The notes beneath the pieces were generated by a model. That model had not been told where the DNA came from. It saw only the letters and a program-made list of their open reading frames with translations, and did not search any database. A DNA stretch of 64,000 nt from Flaccisagitta enflata (lineage: Eukaryota > Chaetognatha > Sagittoidea > Aphragmophora), in assembly GCA_965153355.1 (NCBI GenBank), contig OZ231126.1, forward strand, positions 86,986,001 through 87,050,000, read 5' to 3'. The translations under genes were made by a program, and so were the position numbers. How positions within the stretch are numbered: position 1 is the stretch's first letter; each line of letters begins with the position of its first letter. Positions 1 through 12,600 of this stretch are shown piece by piece.

Positions 1-203
1 CCGCAGAGGCTGCACTGCAAAACAACTCTGCCTCGGCATCTGACCTCAACTCGACAAAAGAGCCATACATTTCAAAACTCGTCATTGAGATTCAACTTTT
101 TTTCTTTTTAGCCAATTCATTCTTTGACTTTTCATCACTTTATCTTTTTCATTTTGTTTTCTTTTTTTTAAGGGTGTGAATCTTTGAAGGCGGTAGTCTT
201 GGA

Positions 204-206
<3 letters not shown>

Positions 207-262
<56 letters not shown>
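207..262 (+). repeat. (GA)n microsatellite
   Basis: About 27 GA dinucleotides. Confidence 0.98.
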
Positions 263-264
<2 letters not shown>

Positions 265-400
265 CTCCTTGTTTCTCTACGGGCTCAAAGAATATCTGCG
301 TGGGATCACGTTTGCGAATCGGTCAGTCTGTTGATAAGGCAATAGCTTTGATGAGCCAATTAACTGTTTGATGGGACGCAGGCCTTGTTTACTGTTGAAG

Positions 401-720
401 TTTTTAAGTGCGTCCTAGCACTTCTATAAGAGGTCATGTCCGTCTGTTGGTCGGTCGGTCGGTCGGTCTGTAACGCAAACGTTAGAAATGTGCGAAACGG
501 CTGATTCCAACGTATTTCTTCATTCCTATCACCTCTCATGCCTTACCACACTCATTTTCATTCATTCATTCATTCATTCATTCATTCATTCATTCATTCA
601 TTCATTGATTTATTCATTCTTTCATTCATTTATTCATTCATTCATTCATTCATTCGAAACGTTGATTCACAAATTCTTAATCAAGCGAGGCACACTTATT
701 GGCCATAACTTGGCCTTGTT
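401..720 (+). mobile_element. F1 element, AAGTGCG subtype
   Basis: Starts TTTTTAAGTGCGTCCTAGCACTT (hairpin arms AAGTGC/GCACTT). It continues with CTATAAGAGG, a GGTC repeat box, TAACGC and an (ATTC)n array as cargo. The far end has GGCACACTT then TTGGCCTTGTT. F1 is the name used here for this family: a hairpin at one end, a GTCC/GGTC box, variable tandem-repeat cargo, then a third arm copy and a ...GCC..CCTTGTT end. No coding sequence. Confidence 0.85.
555..655 (+). repeat. (ATTC)n microsatellite
   Basis: Tetranucleotide array, cargo of the F1 at 401-720. The FIHSFIHS-type frame over it is not a gene. Confidence 0.97.
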
Positions 721-1019
721 GTTTCCCATTTTGCTGGTTAACAAATCAACCGTCACATTTTTTTTATATTTTCTATCTGGTGAAACAAAAAAAGAAGAAA
801 TTCACGCCAAGATCGCATAGCTCAACAATATACACTTGATTTACCACGTAGTAAATACCACCACCAAGAATCAATATTAATAACCTAGCCAGTGTTTACT
901 TCTTAGGTTTTGAAAATGTTGAAGCTGAAGAACCGTATGATGGATAGAACAAAAAACAAAATGACTAAGAATTCAAAGGTAAAACATGAAAAAAAAAAAA
1001 ATAGAAAAAAGAACATGTC
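721..1019. other. 3' flank of the MYND gene
   Basis: AT-rich sequence with an A-run (989-1010). Nothing coding. Confidence 0.4.
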
Positions 1020-2543
1020 TCAGATTGATTGCTCTCTTGGTTTGCAAAGCAATTTATGATACTGCCAATCTTCCTTTTGGCATTTCTTGGAACAATAGCA
1101 AACTCGTTTGCATATGGGGCAATATTTGAATTTGCGAGATTGAGCGTCGATTCCTTCCAACGTGCGGCACATTTCACAATGTTTGTATTTGAAATCGAAA
1201 CAACCGCCGGCGGCTAAAAGAGTCAAATATTTCGATTTGATCTCCGATTTTTTGCTTTTCGTATAATCCGATCTTTCGCGCGCAGTTTCGGCGAATACGA
1301 AGTGTTCTCTGATGCCGACGGCGCGTCTTTCGTCGACTTCGCCGCGAAAATCGTGATCGAGTTTCATCGGCAATTCGTCGTGGAAGAAAATCGGCGGGAA
1401 TCCGTTGGTGACTTCGTTGCGCCGGAAAACGACGTCGCCGTCCATGTTGAAGACCGTGCTCATGATCACGGCGCAGCAAAAGAAGCTGTCGACGACGGTA
1501 AGATCGCAGGAAAACGCCATGTACAGCGCGGTGCTGCAGGCGACGACGGAACTGTTGGTCAGCCGCACTTGGGATCCTTTGGTCATCATCACGCAGTTGT
1601 CCGTGTATTCGAATCGGCAACGGTCGATTTCCGCGACGCATTTGACGTTGAACAGCAAATTGGTGGTGTTGCCGATAAAGACGCAGTCGCGGAATTTGGC
1701 GATGCAACGACTGAAGACGAGCGTCTTTTTGTGGCAATTGACGAAGCGACTTCCGGTCGCGATGAACGTGGTTTTAGGATAGACGTGAAAGGGCTCCATG
1801 CTGGTTATGATATCGGAAAAATGGCATTGGTCAATTTTCGCCGTCGCGGCTTCGCTGAGGTTCATCACTGACATACATTTCGTGACGAAGCATCGCTGAA
1901 GATGACATCGAGTTCCTTTGCCGGAAATCATAAACAAGATCCGATCCGCCACCATCGCTCTCACGGCTTGTAACGTTATCTTTGCGCCTTTGAATATAAA
2001 CACGGTGGGCAAGACATCCACCGTCGTGCCAGGAACGTGGAACAGCGCGGATTGATCCAAAAGAATCATATTTTCTATCATGATATTGATTTTCGAACCG
2101 GTTCTAATCGGAATGGCTTTGGCTACATTGAGAAAGGTCGCCCATCTGACGCCGACAAATTGTAAAGTACACTTATCCGGAAACAAGTCGGCTTCTATTT
2201 GATTCTGGAAATTATGTTTCGCTCCTTTTAAGTTTTGGTCGTTGTTATAAACGTAGACGCCTTCGTCGATGACGAAAGAAAATCCACGACGTCTGGTCGA
2301 CTTGGCTCTGGTCAAAGCGAATAACAAAGCCTGCGTCAGCGTCAGCGTTCTATGGACTTCGCCGGGCAAACGCGGGAGTTGACGACGATTACGAGGAGTG
2401 ACGGTGATGACGAAATCCGGATAGCGGAGTTTAAAACGGCGTGGATCGTCATATTCGGGCAAAGGAGCGAATTGAGGGTCGGTGGACACTTCCTCTAAAT
2501 GGCGCAGGATGGAGGACAATTTTTCGTAGGTTGAAGAATACAT
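1020..2543 (-). CDS. Right-handed beta-helix protein with C-terminal MYND zinc finger
   Basis: Single intronless frame of 507 residues on the minus strand, ending in TGA. I start it at the ATG at 2543. The frame stays open to 2669, but the extra 42 residues are Ile-rich translation of an ATG/ATT microsatellite. Residues about 130-380 have spaced short beta-strand units with recurring Cys/Phe/Asn turns, as in pectin-lyase-like beta-helix proteins. The C-terminus is a clear MYND finger with ligands C456, C459, C475, C478, C484, C488, H496 and C500 and the usual aromatic spacing (YC, DW, HK). MYND domains bind proline-rich peptides; no SET or other catalytic domain is seen, so a protein-binding or scaffolding role is inferred. 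Base composition is richer in CpG than the AT-rich, microsatellite surroundings. Intronless MYND proteins with beta-helices are, to my knowledge, common in giant DNA viruses of protists, so horizontal origin is possible. The gene call is strong; its origin is inference. Confidence 0.82.
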   Translation of the reverse strand: MYSSTYEKLSSILRHLEEVSTDPQFAPLPEYDDPRRFKLRYPDFVITVTPRNRRQLPRLPGEVHRTLTLTQALLFALTRAKSTRRRGFSFVIDEGVYVYNNDQNLKGAKHNFQNQIEADLFPDKCTLQFVGVRWATFLNVAKAIPIRTGSKINIMIENMILLDQSALFHVPGTTVDVLPTVFIFKGAKITLQAVRAMVADRILFMISGKGTRCHLQRCFVTKCMSVMNLSEAATAKIDQCHFSDIITSMEPFHVYPKTTFIATGSRFVNCHKKTLVFSRCIAKFRDCVFIGNTTNLLFNVKCVAEIDRCRFEYTDNCVMMTKGSQVRLTNSSVVACSTALYMAFSCDLTVVDSFFCCAVIMSTVFNMDGDVVFRRNEVTNGFPPIFFHDELPMKLDHDFRGEVDERRAVGIREHFVFAETARERSDYTKSKKSEIKSKYLTLLAAGGCFDFKYKHCEMCRTLEGIDAQSRKFKYCPICKRVCYCSKKCQKEDWQYHKLLCKPREQSI

Positions 2544-2669
2544 GATGATGATGTTGATGGTGATGGTGATGATGAAGATGATGATTATGATGATAGTGAT
2601 GATGATATTAATGATCCGAAGATTTTCTTTTAATCTTTCTCTATTTGTTTCCTTTTTGCAATTAGGCAA

Positions 2670-3482
2670 AGAGAAAATGCGAGTTTTATTTCAGAGAGAA
2701 AAAGAGAGAAAAATCACCGAGAAGACATTCGTGTGGAAGTGAATTTACTCCATTTATATCTAAAACTAGAAGTTTCATGAAGCGTAGTTCATCCTCATTC
2801 CAATGAATTGCTGCAGAATGACGTAATGATGACGATTTCCCGTCTTGAATGCGTCGCATTTTGGTATTGCGTCATAACCGGTCAATTATAAAACCAGACA
2901 ACTTTTTTGTCGTGACGCGATTTCTTGATTGACACATTCAGCTGATGTAATACTGAGAAATAAACAAAAGCGCAATCGAGTATCCCGTTAAAGGAAAAGC
3001 GATCCTGAGTTTTAGTCATACTAAAACTCGGCGACAGCAACAACCGATCATTATACGTCAAACGATCGAACGAGGAAAAAATGAGGGCTTTTAGGGGAAT
3101 CCCCGATTTGATCGTGTACATGTATTGGTCAGTGAGGGGTTGTACAATCTCGTCATAGTATTTCTAGTGGACAAAATTTTCGCTTCTATGTGCCACTACA
3201 TCCGTCCATCTGTCGGTTAGCCAATTTGCTTGACCGCGGCCGCGGGCAACTTTGTTAAAGATTCCTGACTATTGCCACGTAGGTACTTGTAGAGTAGTGC
3301 GATGAGGGGAGGGGGAGGGGGGACAAACAAACATAAGGACAGATGAAACTAAGTCGTCTTGTGTTCTAAAGGAATCCGCCCCTCTTGGGGCTGCTGCCTA
3401 AAAAAAAGATGGTTCTAGTTTTGGTCAACAGTCAATAGTCATGAAACTATATTCACTAAACGCTCCGCCCAATCAACTTTTT
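2670..3482. other. Upstream of the MYND gene, no gene recognised
   Basis: AT-rich. A 79-residue minus frame (2882-3121) has no recognisable domain. It spans a short palindrome, GAGTTTTAGT-CAT-ACTAAAACTC (3008-3030). A C/G-rich CTTGACCGCGGCCGCGGGC is at 3230. Confidence 0.4.
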
Positions 3483-3757
3483 AACAAGGCCAACTAAGGC
3501 CAATTAGTGCGCCTCGCTTGATTCAGAATTTGTGAATGAACGTTTTTGATCAATGAATGAATGAATGAATGAATGAATGAAAATGAATGTGGTAAGGCAT
3601 GAGAGGTGATAGGAATGAAGAAATACGTCAGAATGAGCCGTTTTGCGCATTTCTAACGTTTGCGTGACCGACCGACCAACCGACCAACCAACCAACCAAC
3701 CGACCGACCGACGGACATGACCTCTTATAGAAGTGCGAGGACGCACTTAAAAAAAAA
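3483..3757 (-). mobile_element. F1 element, AAGTGCG subtype, inverted partner
   Basis: Same subtype and the same TTTGCGCATTTCTAACGTTTGCG and (AATG)n interior as the copy at 401-720, but on the minus strand. It begins AACAAGGCCAAC and ends in the hairpin AAGTGCGAGGACGCACTT before an A-run. The two copies bracket the MYND gene. Confidence 0.85.
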
Positions 3758-4208
3758 CATAGTTTATGCTGCATCATTGAAATGTTGATGAAGAAAACAA
3801 CCTCTCCTTCCAAGGGCCTCACAAAGCCCTCATTACTCTCAACGTTCTAAAGCTATCTCTGTTTACAATCAGTTCAGCGACGCCTTGTAACATATTTTGC
3901 ACACACAAAAAAGCACTGTATGTAGTAAGCCTTGCTTTCACTCTTGCTTGATTTTGAATTCGTGACAATTTATAACAGATTTAACTGTATCATGTCATGA
4001 AGCCGTTTTAGCCTTAAATGCCGTTGAGGCCTTACATGCCAGCTATGTCGATCAACTCAACAATTTTCTCCGTTGTTGAAAAGATTTTTTCCCTTTTTAT
4101 GATCTACTTGACTTACTTGTGCACTGCGGATAAGAACGATTACCTGATTCTTTAAACATATTTTCTGTTACGTTGTTTAACCCATGGCTCATTTTCTAAG
4201 GCAATTTC

Positions 4209-4665
<457 letters not shown>

Positions 4666-5011
4666 TCTCTGTCTCTCTTCCTTCCTATTCTGCTCCTCCT
4701 CTTCTTCGCTGCTTTCTTCATTCTTTCCTCACCTTTTGATGGCATGTGAAAACATTTGATGGTTTTTGCACATGGTTATCCAACAGATGATCCAACAGAT
4801 GATCATCATCGTCATCATTCCCTCCTGAAGGTGTCATCCTCGTTTTAGCTTTTAAAGGGAAAAAAGAGAGAGAGAGAGAGAGAGAAAAAAAAAAGATCCG
4901 TACGAGCTACCCTGCTGTGTTGTGAAAAATATTATTTTTTACATTATATGTTTAAATCATTTGATATTGTTAAAAATGTTGCTATCAATGATAGCAACAT
5001 TTTTTATGATC

Positions 5012-5185
5012 TTTAGTCGCGTGCACACAACTCTGGTCGGTCAATCAGTCAGTCTGTCCGTCTGTCTGTGGGTCCGCATTAACTTTTTTGGCGTTACAGG
5101 TGGTTTTTGAGTTACTGCTCCTACCCAAATGCTTGAGTAAGCCTTTTCCATCACTGCCCCTGCCCACCCGCACGCGACTTTGGTA
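5012..5185 (+). mobile_element. F1 element, GTCGCG subtype, degenerate
   Basis: TTTAGTCGCGTGCACACAACT start (one arm mutated), GGTC/GTCC box, then GGTTTTTGAGTTACTGCTCCTACCC and GCCCACCCGCACGCGACT at the far end. The ACTGCTCCTGCCC box is shared with several other F1 copies. The CCTTGTT terminus is not visible. Confidence 0.7.
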
Positions 5186-5809
5186 GAATTTTTTATAGAA
5201 TTTGAATACAAAAATTTGTGTTATCTTCAAATCGAAGAATAGAGATTTTTATGGTTTACAATAGTTGCTACTCAACCTCATGACTTCTGTTAAACATATC
5301 TACATATACTATACTATAAAACCTTTTTTTCAGTATAGGTCAACCTAGTAATAATGGATATTAAAGGTCTTGCAAATCTTATCTATGATATATAGATTTT
5401 ATTTTTTGATTCTAACTTATGAATGGGATAAAAAGGATTAAAAGAGAATATTTACATTCGTAGATTTAATGATTATTATTATTTCTTGTTTTTTTTTGTG
5501 GTCCTGTGCAGCGAAAGAAATTAAAAAAAAAAAGGTTCATCGCGACAGGGTATTGCCGCAATCTCGTATGGCTGAGGCGCAATATCAAGTCCCGCGGGCC
5601 CGTGGCATGGCGTCAGTGTATTAGATAGGTGAACCGTTTTGACGATAAACGACCTTTGGAAGGATTGCGATTTCTCTTAAGATCAACATCATCTCGAAAA
5701 AGATTAAAGCGGGAATGGCTTTCTATCATGCGCAGTATCGCGCACCGAAGCGCGATTATGTTATGGCAACAACGTGATGAAGGAAGAAAAAAGGAAAAAA
5801 GAGAGAGAG
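5186..5809. other. Unassigned AT-rich stretch with a GC island
   Basis: 5530-5640 is GC-richer (ATCGCGACAGGG, CAAGTCCCGCGGGCCCGTGG) and a 66-residue basic frame follows (5629-5829), running into F1. No domain, no splice signals I trust. Confidence 0.35.
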
Positions 5810-5884
5810 AACAAGGCCAACACCTATAAGTCGCGTGCGAAACAAAAAAAACTGAATTGGCTTGACAGTTGACTCCTTATTGAA

Positions 5885-6725
5885 TCTCTTTATTGACTCA
5901 AACCAGACTTAAACCAGACTCAAACCAGACTTAAACAAGACTTAAACCAGACCTAAACCAGACCTAAACCAGACCTAAACCAGACTTAAACCAGACTCAA
6001 ACCAGAATTTAACCAGACTTAATCCGGACTTAAACCAGACATAAACCAGACCTAAATCTGACCTAAACCAGACCTAAGCCAAAACTAAACCAGACCTAAA
6101 CCAGACTCCAACCAGACCTAAACCAGACCTTAACCAGACTTCAACCAGACATAAACCAGACATAAACCAGACTTAAACCAGACTCAAACCAAACCTTAAC
6201 AAAACTTAAACCAGACTAAAACCAGACTTAAACCAGACTTAAACGAGACTTTAACCAAACTTAAACCAGACTTAAACCAGACTTTAGCCAGACTTGAACC
6301 ATCTTAAACCAGACCTAAACCAGACCTAAACCAGACATAAACCAGAATCAATCCAGATGTAAACCAGACATAAACCAGACTTAAATCAGACCTAAACCAG
6401 ACTTAAACAGACTTAAACCCAACTTAATCCAGACTTAAACCAGACTTAAACCAGACTAAAACCAGGACTTAAACCAGACTTAAACCAGACCTAAACCAGC
6501 CTCAAACCAAACTTAAACCAGACTTAAACCAGACTTAATCCAGACTTAAACCAGATTTAAACCAGATTTAAACCAGACTTTAACCAGACTTTAACAAAAC
6601 TTTAACCAAACTTAAACCAGACTTAAACCAGACTTAAACCAGGCATAAACCAGACTTAAACCAGACTTAAACCAAACTTAAACCAGACATAGACCAGACA
6701 TTAACCAGACTTAAACCAGACCTTA
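5885..6725 (+). repeat. (TTAAACCAGAC)n minisatellite
   Basis: About 75 imperfect 11-12-bp units, drifting between ACTTAAACCAG, ACCTAAACCAG and ACATAAACCAG. It lies within the F1 element at 5810-7225. Confidence 0.97.
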
Positions 6726-6729
6726 AGAA

Positions 6730-7110
6730 ATAAAAATTGACTAAAAGTGGCTCAAAATGACCAAGAATGACTTAAAATGACTTGAGATGACTTGAGATGA
6801 CTAAAAATGACTCGAGATGACTTAAAATGATGCAAACTGACAAAAACTACAAAAAGCCAAAAAAACTTAGAGTGACTTAGAATGACTTATAATGACTTAT
6901 AATGACTTAGAATGACTTGAAATGTATTAAAATGACTTAGCATGACTTAAAATGACTTAAAATGACTTATAAAAACTTGAAATGACTTAAAATGACTTAT
7001 AAAAATGATAAAATGACTTAGATGACTAAAAATGACTAAAAATGACTGGAAATGACTTCTAATGACTTGAAATGACTTAAAATGACTTAAAATAACCTAA
7101 TATGACATAA
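6730..7110 (+). repeat. (AATGACTTAAA)n minisatellite
   Basis: Roughly 35 imperfect 10-11-bp units. The same unit forms the cargo of a separate F1 element at 59950-60364 and a short version occurs at 62233-62270. Confidence 0.96.
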
Positions 7111-7382
7111 AATGACGCAAAACGACAAAAAAAAGCAAAGTGTTACCGACCGACCGACCGACAGACCGACCGACCGACCGACCGACGAAGCGGGTCATAG
7201 AGTCGCGTGCACGCGACTAAAAAAAGAGATGAAAGTGAAGATTGCAGGGGGAAGACGCTATTATTTACATGTGTCTTTCACTGCCTTTGTCTATCTTCCT
7301 GTACTCTGTACTCTGTACTCTGTCCTCTGTCTCTGTACTGCCTTTTTACAGGTCTAAGTCTATCTGTCTGCTGATGGGTGTC

Positions 7383-7838
<456 letters not shown>

Positions 7839-9040
7839 TCCTCATCATATAAACCCCGGTTTTAACTCAGTTTCCATCTGGCCCGCCAAAAACGAGGACA
7901 ACATCAATTCCCCATCAACATTACCCTTTTTATAGCTCTGGCCCGCCAACCGTCTTTTTACACGCTGTTCAGACGCACGCAAAGTGTATCTAGTTATAGC
8001 TTATATTGGCAGGCCTCACTTTCAAACAAGGCGGCGTCAACATAATGGCCATCACCTGTGCGGCCGTCACTTGCATGGGTTGTCATCTGTTCATGAGCGG
8101 CCGTCACCCGCGCAAGCACGGCCGTCACCCGCGCAACCACGGCCGTCACCCGCGCAACAACGGCCGTCTCCTGAGCATGCGTGGCTGTCACCTGCGCTAG
8201 CGCGGCCGTCATCTAAGCATGCGCGGTCGTCACCTAAGCATGCGCGAGCGTTATCGGTCGTTAGAACGCGTGCTTGATCGCCAAGTTGGTCGCGCATCGA
8301 AATGAGGATTGAGGAGGGACCTGACCAGGAACTCTCGAGAGGAAGACCAAGTAGAAAGGCTACAGCGATGGTGCTGTATAGGGCTTTATGCAGGATGTGA
8401 AGATCATAAAGAACAAATCGTAACAAACCCACACGCATACAGAATTTTCCAGGGTAATGATATTGATGATAAATTGTTAGTTAATTGGTGATTGGTGGAT
8501 GCTAAATTGATGAGGAATTAATGATAAACTGATCAATCTAAACTCTACTCTTCCCCGGGCAAAATATTCAAGGAATTGGTATGAACAAGGTGGTATTAAG
8601 GTTGGGAGATAAAACGGGGGTACAAGAGGTTATTTTGGGGAACGGATGGAAGCTGGATTCTTAAGCACCTGAGAAATGAATGTTTGTTCCTTTCTTTCCC
8701 TCCCATAATCCTCCAAACAGACATTCATTTCCCCGCGCTTTATGTATTAGAAGTCTACGAATCACAGGAACGCCGTTACGCACCGCGTGACCTCGTACTC
8801 TTAGCGCTGAGGTAAAATTCGGTTTCTGTCCACGATTATTTGGTGACGTCTCTACTTCTGTCTCTGTCAGTCTTGCTTGAATTTGCAGCTGTCTTTACAA
8901 CTACTTATCATGGTTGCCTTTCTGTTATTCTGTCCGTCTGTATCTTCACGCATGTCTGCGTGACCTGTTTGTCTTACAGTCCGGCTATATATAGGCCCTT
9001 CGATCCATTTATCTGCCTCTTCTTTTTCGACTTTCCGTCT
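7839..9040. other. Unassigned region around the 24-bp minisatellite
   Basis: Short frames only. 8277-8500 has a moderately coding-like composition (GAGGAGGGACCTGACCAGG, 60 residues) without a recognised family. A TATATATAGG box sits at 8985. Confidence 0.35.
8095..8255 (+). repeat. 24-bp CpG-rich minisatellite
   Basis: About six units of GGCCGTCACCCGCGCAACCAC with CG at fixed places, degrading into GTCACCTAAGCATGCGCG. The period is a multiple of three, so frames on both strands stay open (for example 7984-8277, RPSPAQ repeats). I see no start context, splice site or homology to call it coding. Confidence 0.85.
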
Positions 9041-9049
9041 GTTAATTGG

Positions 9050-9356
<307 letters not shown>

Positions 9357-9679
9357 GTCGGCGCGTCATAAAATTGTGGGGTAACTTGCCTTTTTCGAGC
9401 GGTGGTTGTCGACGTTACGAGTCAATCACGTGATGGCACTCGTTTTGACTCATGGCCTGACAGAGGAATTCCGGGCCCTTATTCAATCTGGAATTCCGAG
9501 GTCTGAAACAGTCTAAAAATCCAGGCCCCTCATAAGGGCGTAGACTACCGGAGAATCATGCTGTAACTGAGTCACAGTCGTTTGAGCGCTTAAATTTGAA
9601 TTTTTTTGCGGGATCTTTTTTCTTGTGGAAGCGCTCAGAGCAAAAAAAAACTCAAAAATGGTTAACCTATTAGGATTTT

Positions 9680-12600
9680 GGTAAGAGGGAATTAGAAATA
9701 CCCCAGGCTATAAATACCCTGAAATGAGAAAATGGGCCAAGATGCCGGGATTTCTGTATAAATACCCCTTAAATACCCCGTTTCAATGTCCTGGGGATCG
9801 TTGGTTTAAATACTTTTCTATGTCACAAATACCCTACATTGTAGATGGGGATTCAACTCTTAAATACCCCAATCTTGCCCCAAATACCCTCTCCTTCATT
9901 GAACCCGGGTTTCCATTTTATAAATACCCCCTGAGTGCTACAAATACCCCCTTATATCTCCAAGACCAGCCATAAATACCCTCTCCTTCATTGAACCCGG
10001 GTTTCCATTTTATAAATACCCCCTGAGTGCTACAAATACCCCCTTATATCTCCAAGACCAGCCATAAATACCCTCTCCTTCATTGAACCCGGGTTTCCAT
10101 TTTATAAATACCCCCTGAGTGCTACAAATACCCCCTTATATCTCCAAGACCAGCCATAAATACCCTCTCCTTCATTGAACCCGGGTTTCCATTTTATAAA
10201 TACCCCCTGAGTGCTACAAATACCCCCTTATATCTCCAAGACCAGCCATAAATACCCTCTCCTTCATTGAACCGGGTTTCTATTTTATAAATACCCCCTG
10301 AGTGCTACAAATACCCCCGGATATCTCCAAGACCAGCCATAAATACCCTCTCCTTGATTGAACCCGGGTTTCCATTTTATAAATACCCCTTGAATTCTAC
10401 AAATACCACTTGGTTATATTTATATAATGATAAAAATAATGTGAAATGCCATCTCAGAAACCGTTTGTCGTACGTCATTTTAAGTGTCACCAAAAGTTCC
10501 ATTTGACAACTAGATGTAAGTTGATGTTAGACATGTCGCAACATAGGATGAGATAAATAGTTCAAGAGTTATGAGGGAAAAACAGAAACTCACCATAATA
10601 TGCAAATGAGGTTTCAACAAAACAACTCGGTTTCCATCTTAAAATACCCCCTTAAATACCCTCTCCTTCATTGTACCTGGGTTTCCATTTTATGAATACC
10701 CCCTGAATTCTACAAATACCCCCTCATTTATCCAAGACCAGCCATAAATACCCCTCTCCTTCATTGAACCTGGGTTTCCATTTTATAAATACCCCCTGAA
10801 TTCTACAAATACCCCCTTATATCTCCATGACCAGCCATAAATACCCCTCTCCTTCATTGAACCTGGGTTTCCATTTTATAAATACCCCCTGAATTCTACA
10901 AATACCCCCTTATTTCTCCAAGACCAGCTATAAATACCCTCTCCTTCATTGAACCTGGGTTTCCATTTTATAAATACCCCCCGAATTCTACAAATACCCC
11001 CTTATATCTCCATGACCAGCCATAAATACCCCTCTCCTTCATTGAACCTGGGTTTCCATTTTATAAATACCCCCTGAATTCTACAAATACCCCCTTATTT
11101 CTCCAAGACCAGCTATAAATACCCTCTCCTTCATTGAACCTGGGTTTCCATTTTATAAATACCCCCCGAATTCTACAAATACCCCCTTATTTCTCAAAGA
11201 CCAGCCATAAATACCCCTCTCCTTCATTGAACCTGGGTTTCCATTTTATAAATACCCCCAGAATTCTACAAATACCCCCTTATATCTCCATGACCAGCCA
11301 TGAATACCGCTCTCCTTCATTGAACCTGGGTTTCCATTTTATAAATACCCCCAGAATTCTAGAAATACCCCCTTACATCTCCATGACCAGCCATAAATAC
11401 CCCTCTCCTTCATTGAACCTGGGTTTCCATTTTATAAATACCCCCTGAATTCTACAAATACCCCCTTATATCTCCATGACCAGCCATAAATACCCCTCTC
11501 CTTCATTGAACCTGGGTTTCCATTTTATAAATACCCCCTGAATTCTACAAATACCCCCTTATTTCTCCAAGACCAGCTATAAATACCCTCTCCTTCATTG
11601 AACCTAGGTTTCCATTTTATAAATACCCCCAGAATTCTACAAATACCCCCTTATATCTCCATGACCAGCCATAAATACCCCTCTCCTTCATTGAACCTGG
11701 GTTTCCATTTTATAAATACCCCCTGAATTCTACAAATACTCCCTTATATCTCCGTGACCAGCCATAATGCCCCACTCCTTCATTGAACCTGGGTTTCCAT
11801 TTTATAAATACCCCCAGAATTCTACAAATACCCCCTTATATCTCCATGACCAGCCATAAATACCCCTCTCCTTCATTGAACCTGGGTTTCCATTTTATAA
11901 ATACCCCCTGAATTCTACAAATACCCCCTTATTTCTCCAAGACCAGCTATAAATACCCTCTCCTTCATTGAACCTGGGTTTCCATTTTATAAATACCCCC
12001 CAAATTCTACAAATACCCCCTTATTTCTCAAAGACCAGCCATAAATACCCCTCTCCTTCATTGAACCTGGGTTTCCATTTTATAAATACCCCCAGAATTC
12101 TACAAATACCCCCTTATATCTCCATGACCAGCCATAAATACCCCTCTCCTTCATTGAACCTGGGTTTCCATTTTATAAATACCCCCTGAATTCTACAAAT
12201 ACCCCCTTATATCTCCATGACCAGCCATAAATACCCCTCTCCTTCATTGAACCTGGGTTTCCATTTTATAAATACCCCCAGAATTCTACAAATACCCCCT
12301 TATATCTCCATGACCAGCCATAAATACCCCTCTCCTTCATTGAACCTGGGTTTCCATTTTATAAATACCCCCTGAATTCTACAAATACCCCCTTATATCT
12401 CCATGACCAGCCATAAATACCCCTCTCCTTCATTGAACCTGGGTTTCCATTTTATAAATACCCCCAGAATTCTACAAATACCCCCTTATATCTCCATGAC
12501 CAGCCATAAATACCCCTCTCCTTCATTGAACCTGGGTTTCCATTTTATAAATACCCCCTGAATTCTACAAATACCCCCTTTTTTCTCCAAGACCAGCTAT

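Larger units (their letters stand above)
5810..7225 (-). mobile_element. F1 element, GTCGCG subtype, with 1.2-kb minisatellite cargo
   Basis: On the minus strand it starts with the perfect 18-bp palindrome AGTCGCGTGCACGCGACT, then a (CGGT)n box (7145-7193). The AAAGCAAAGTGTTACCG box leads into (AATGACTTAAA)n at 6730-7110 and (TTAAACCAGAC)n at 5885-6725. It ends GCACGCGACTTATAGGTGTTGGCCTTGTT. It is the largest F1 copy in the window. Confidence 0.88.

Noticed and set aside
9724-9975. 83-residue frame repeated at 16129-16380 on the other strand
   Set aside because: The same sequence in the two palindrome arms; reads through AAATACCCC monomers, so it is a repeat translation.
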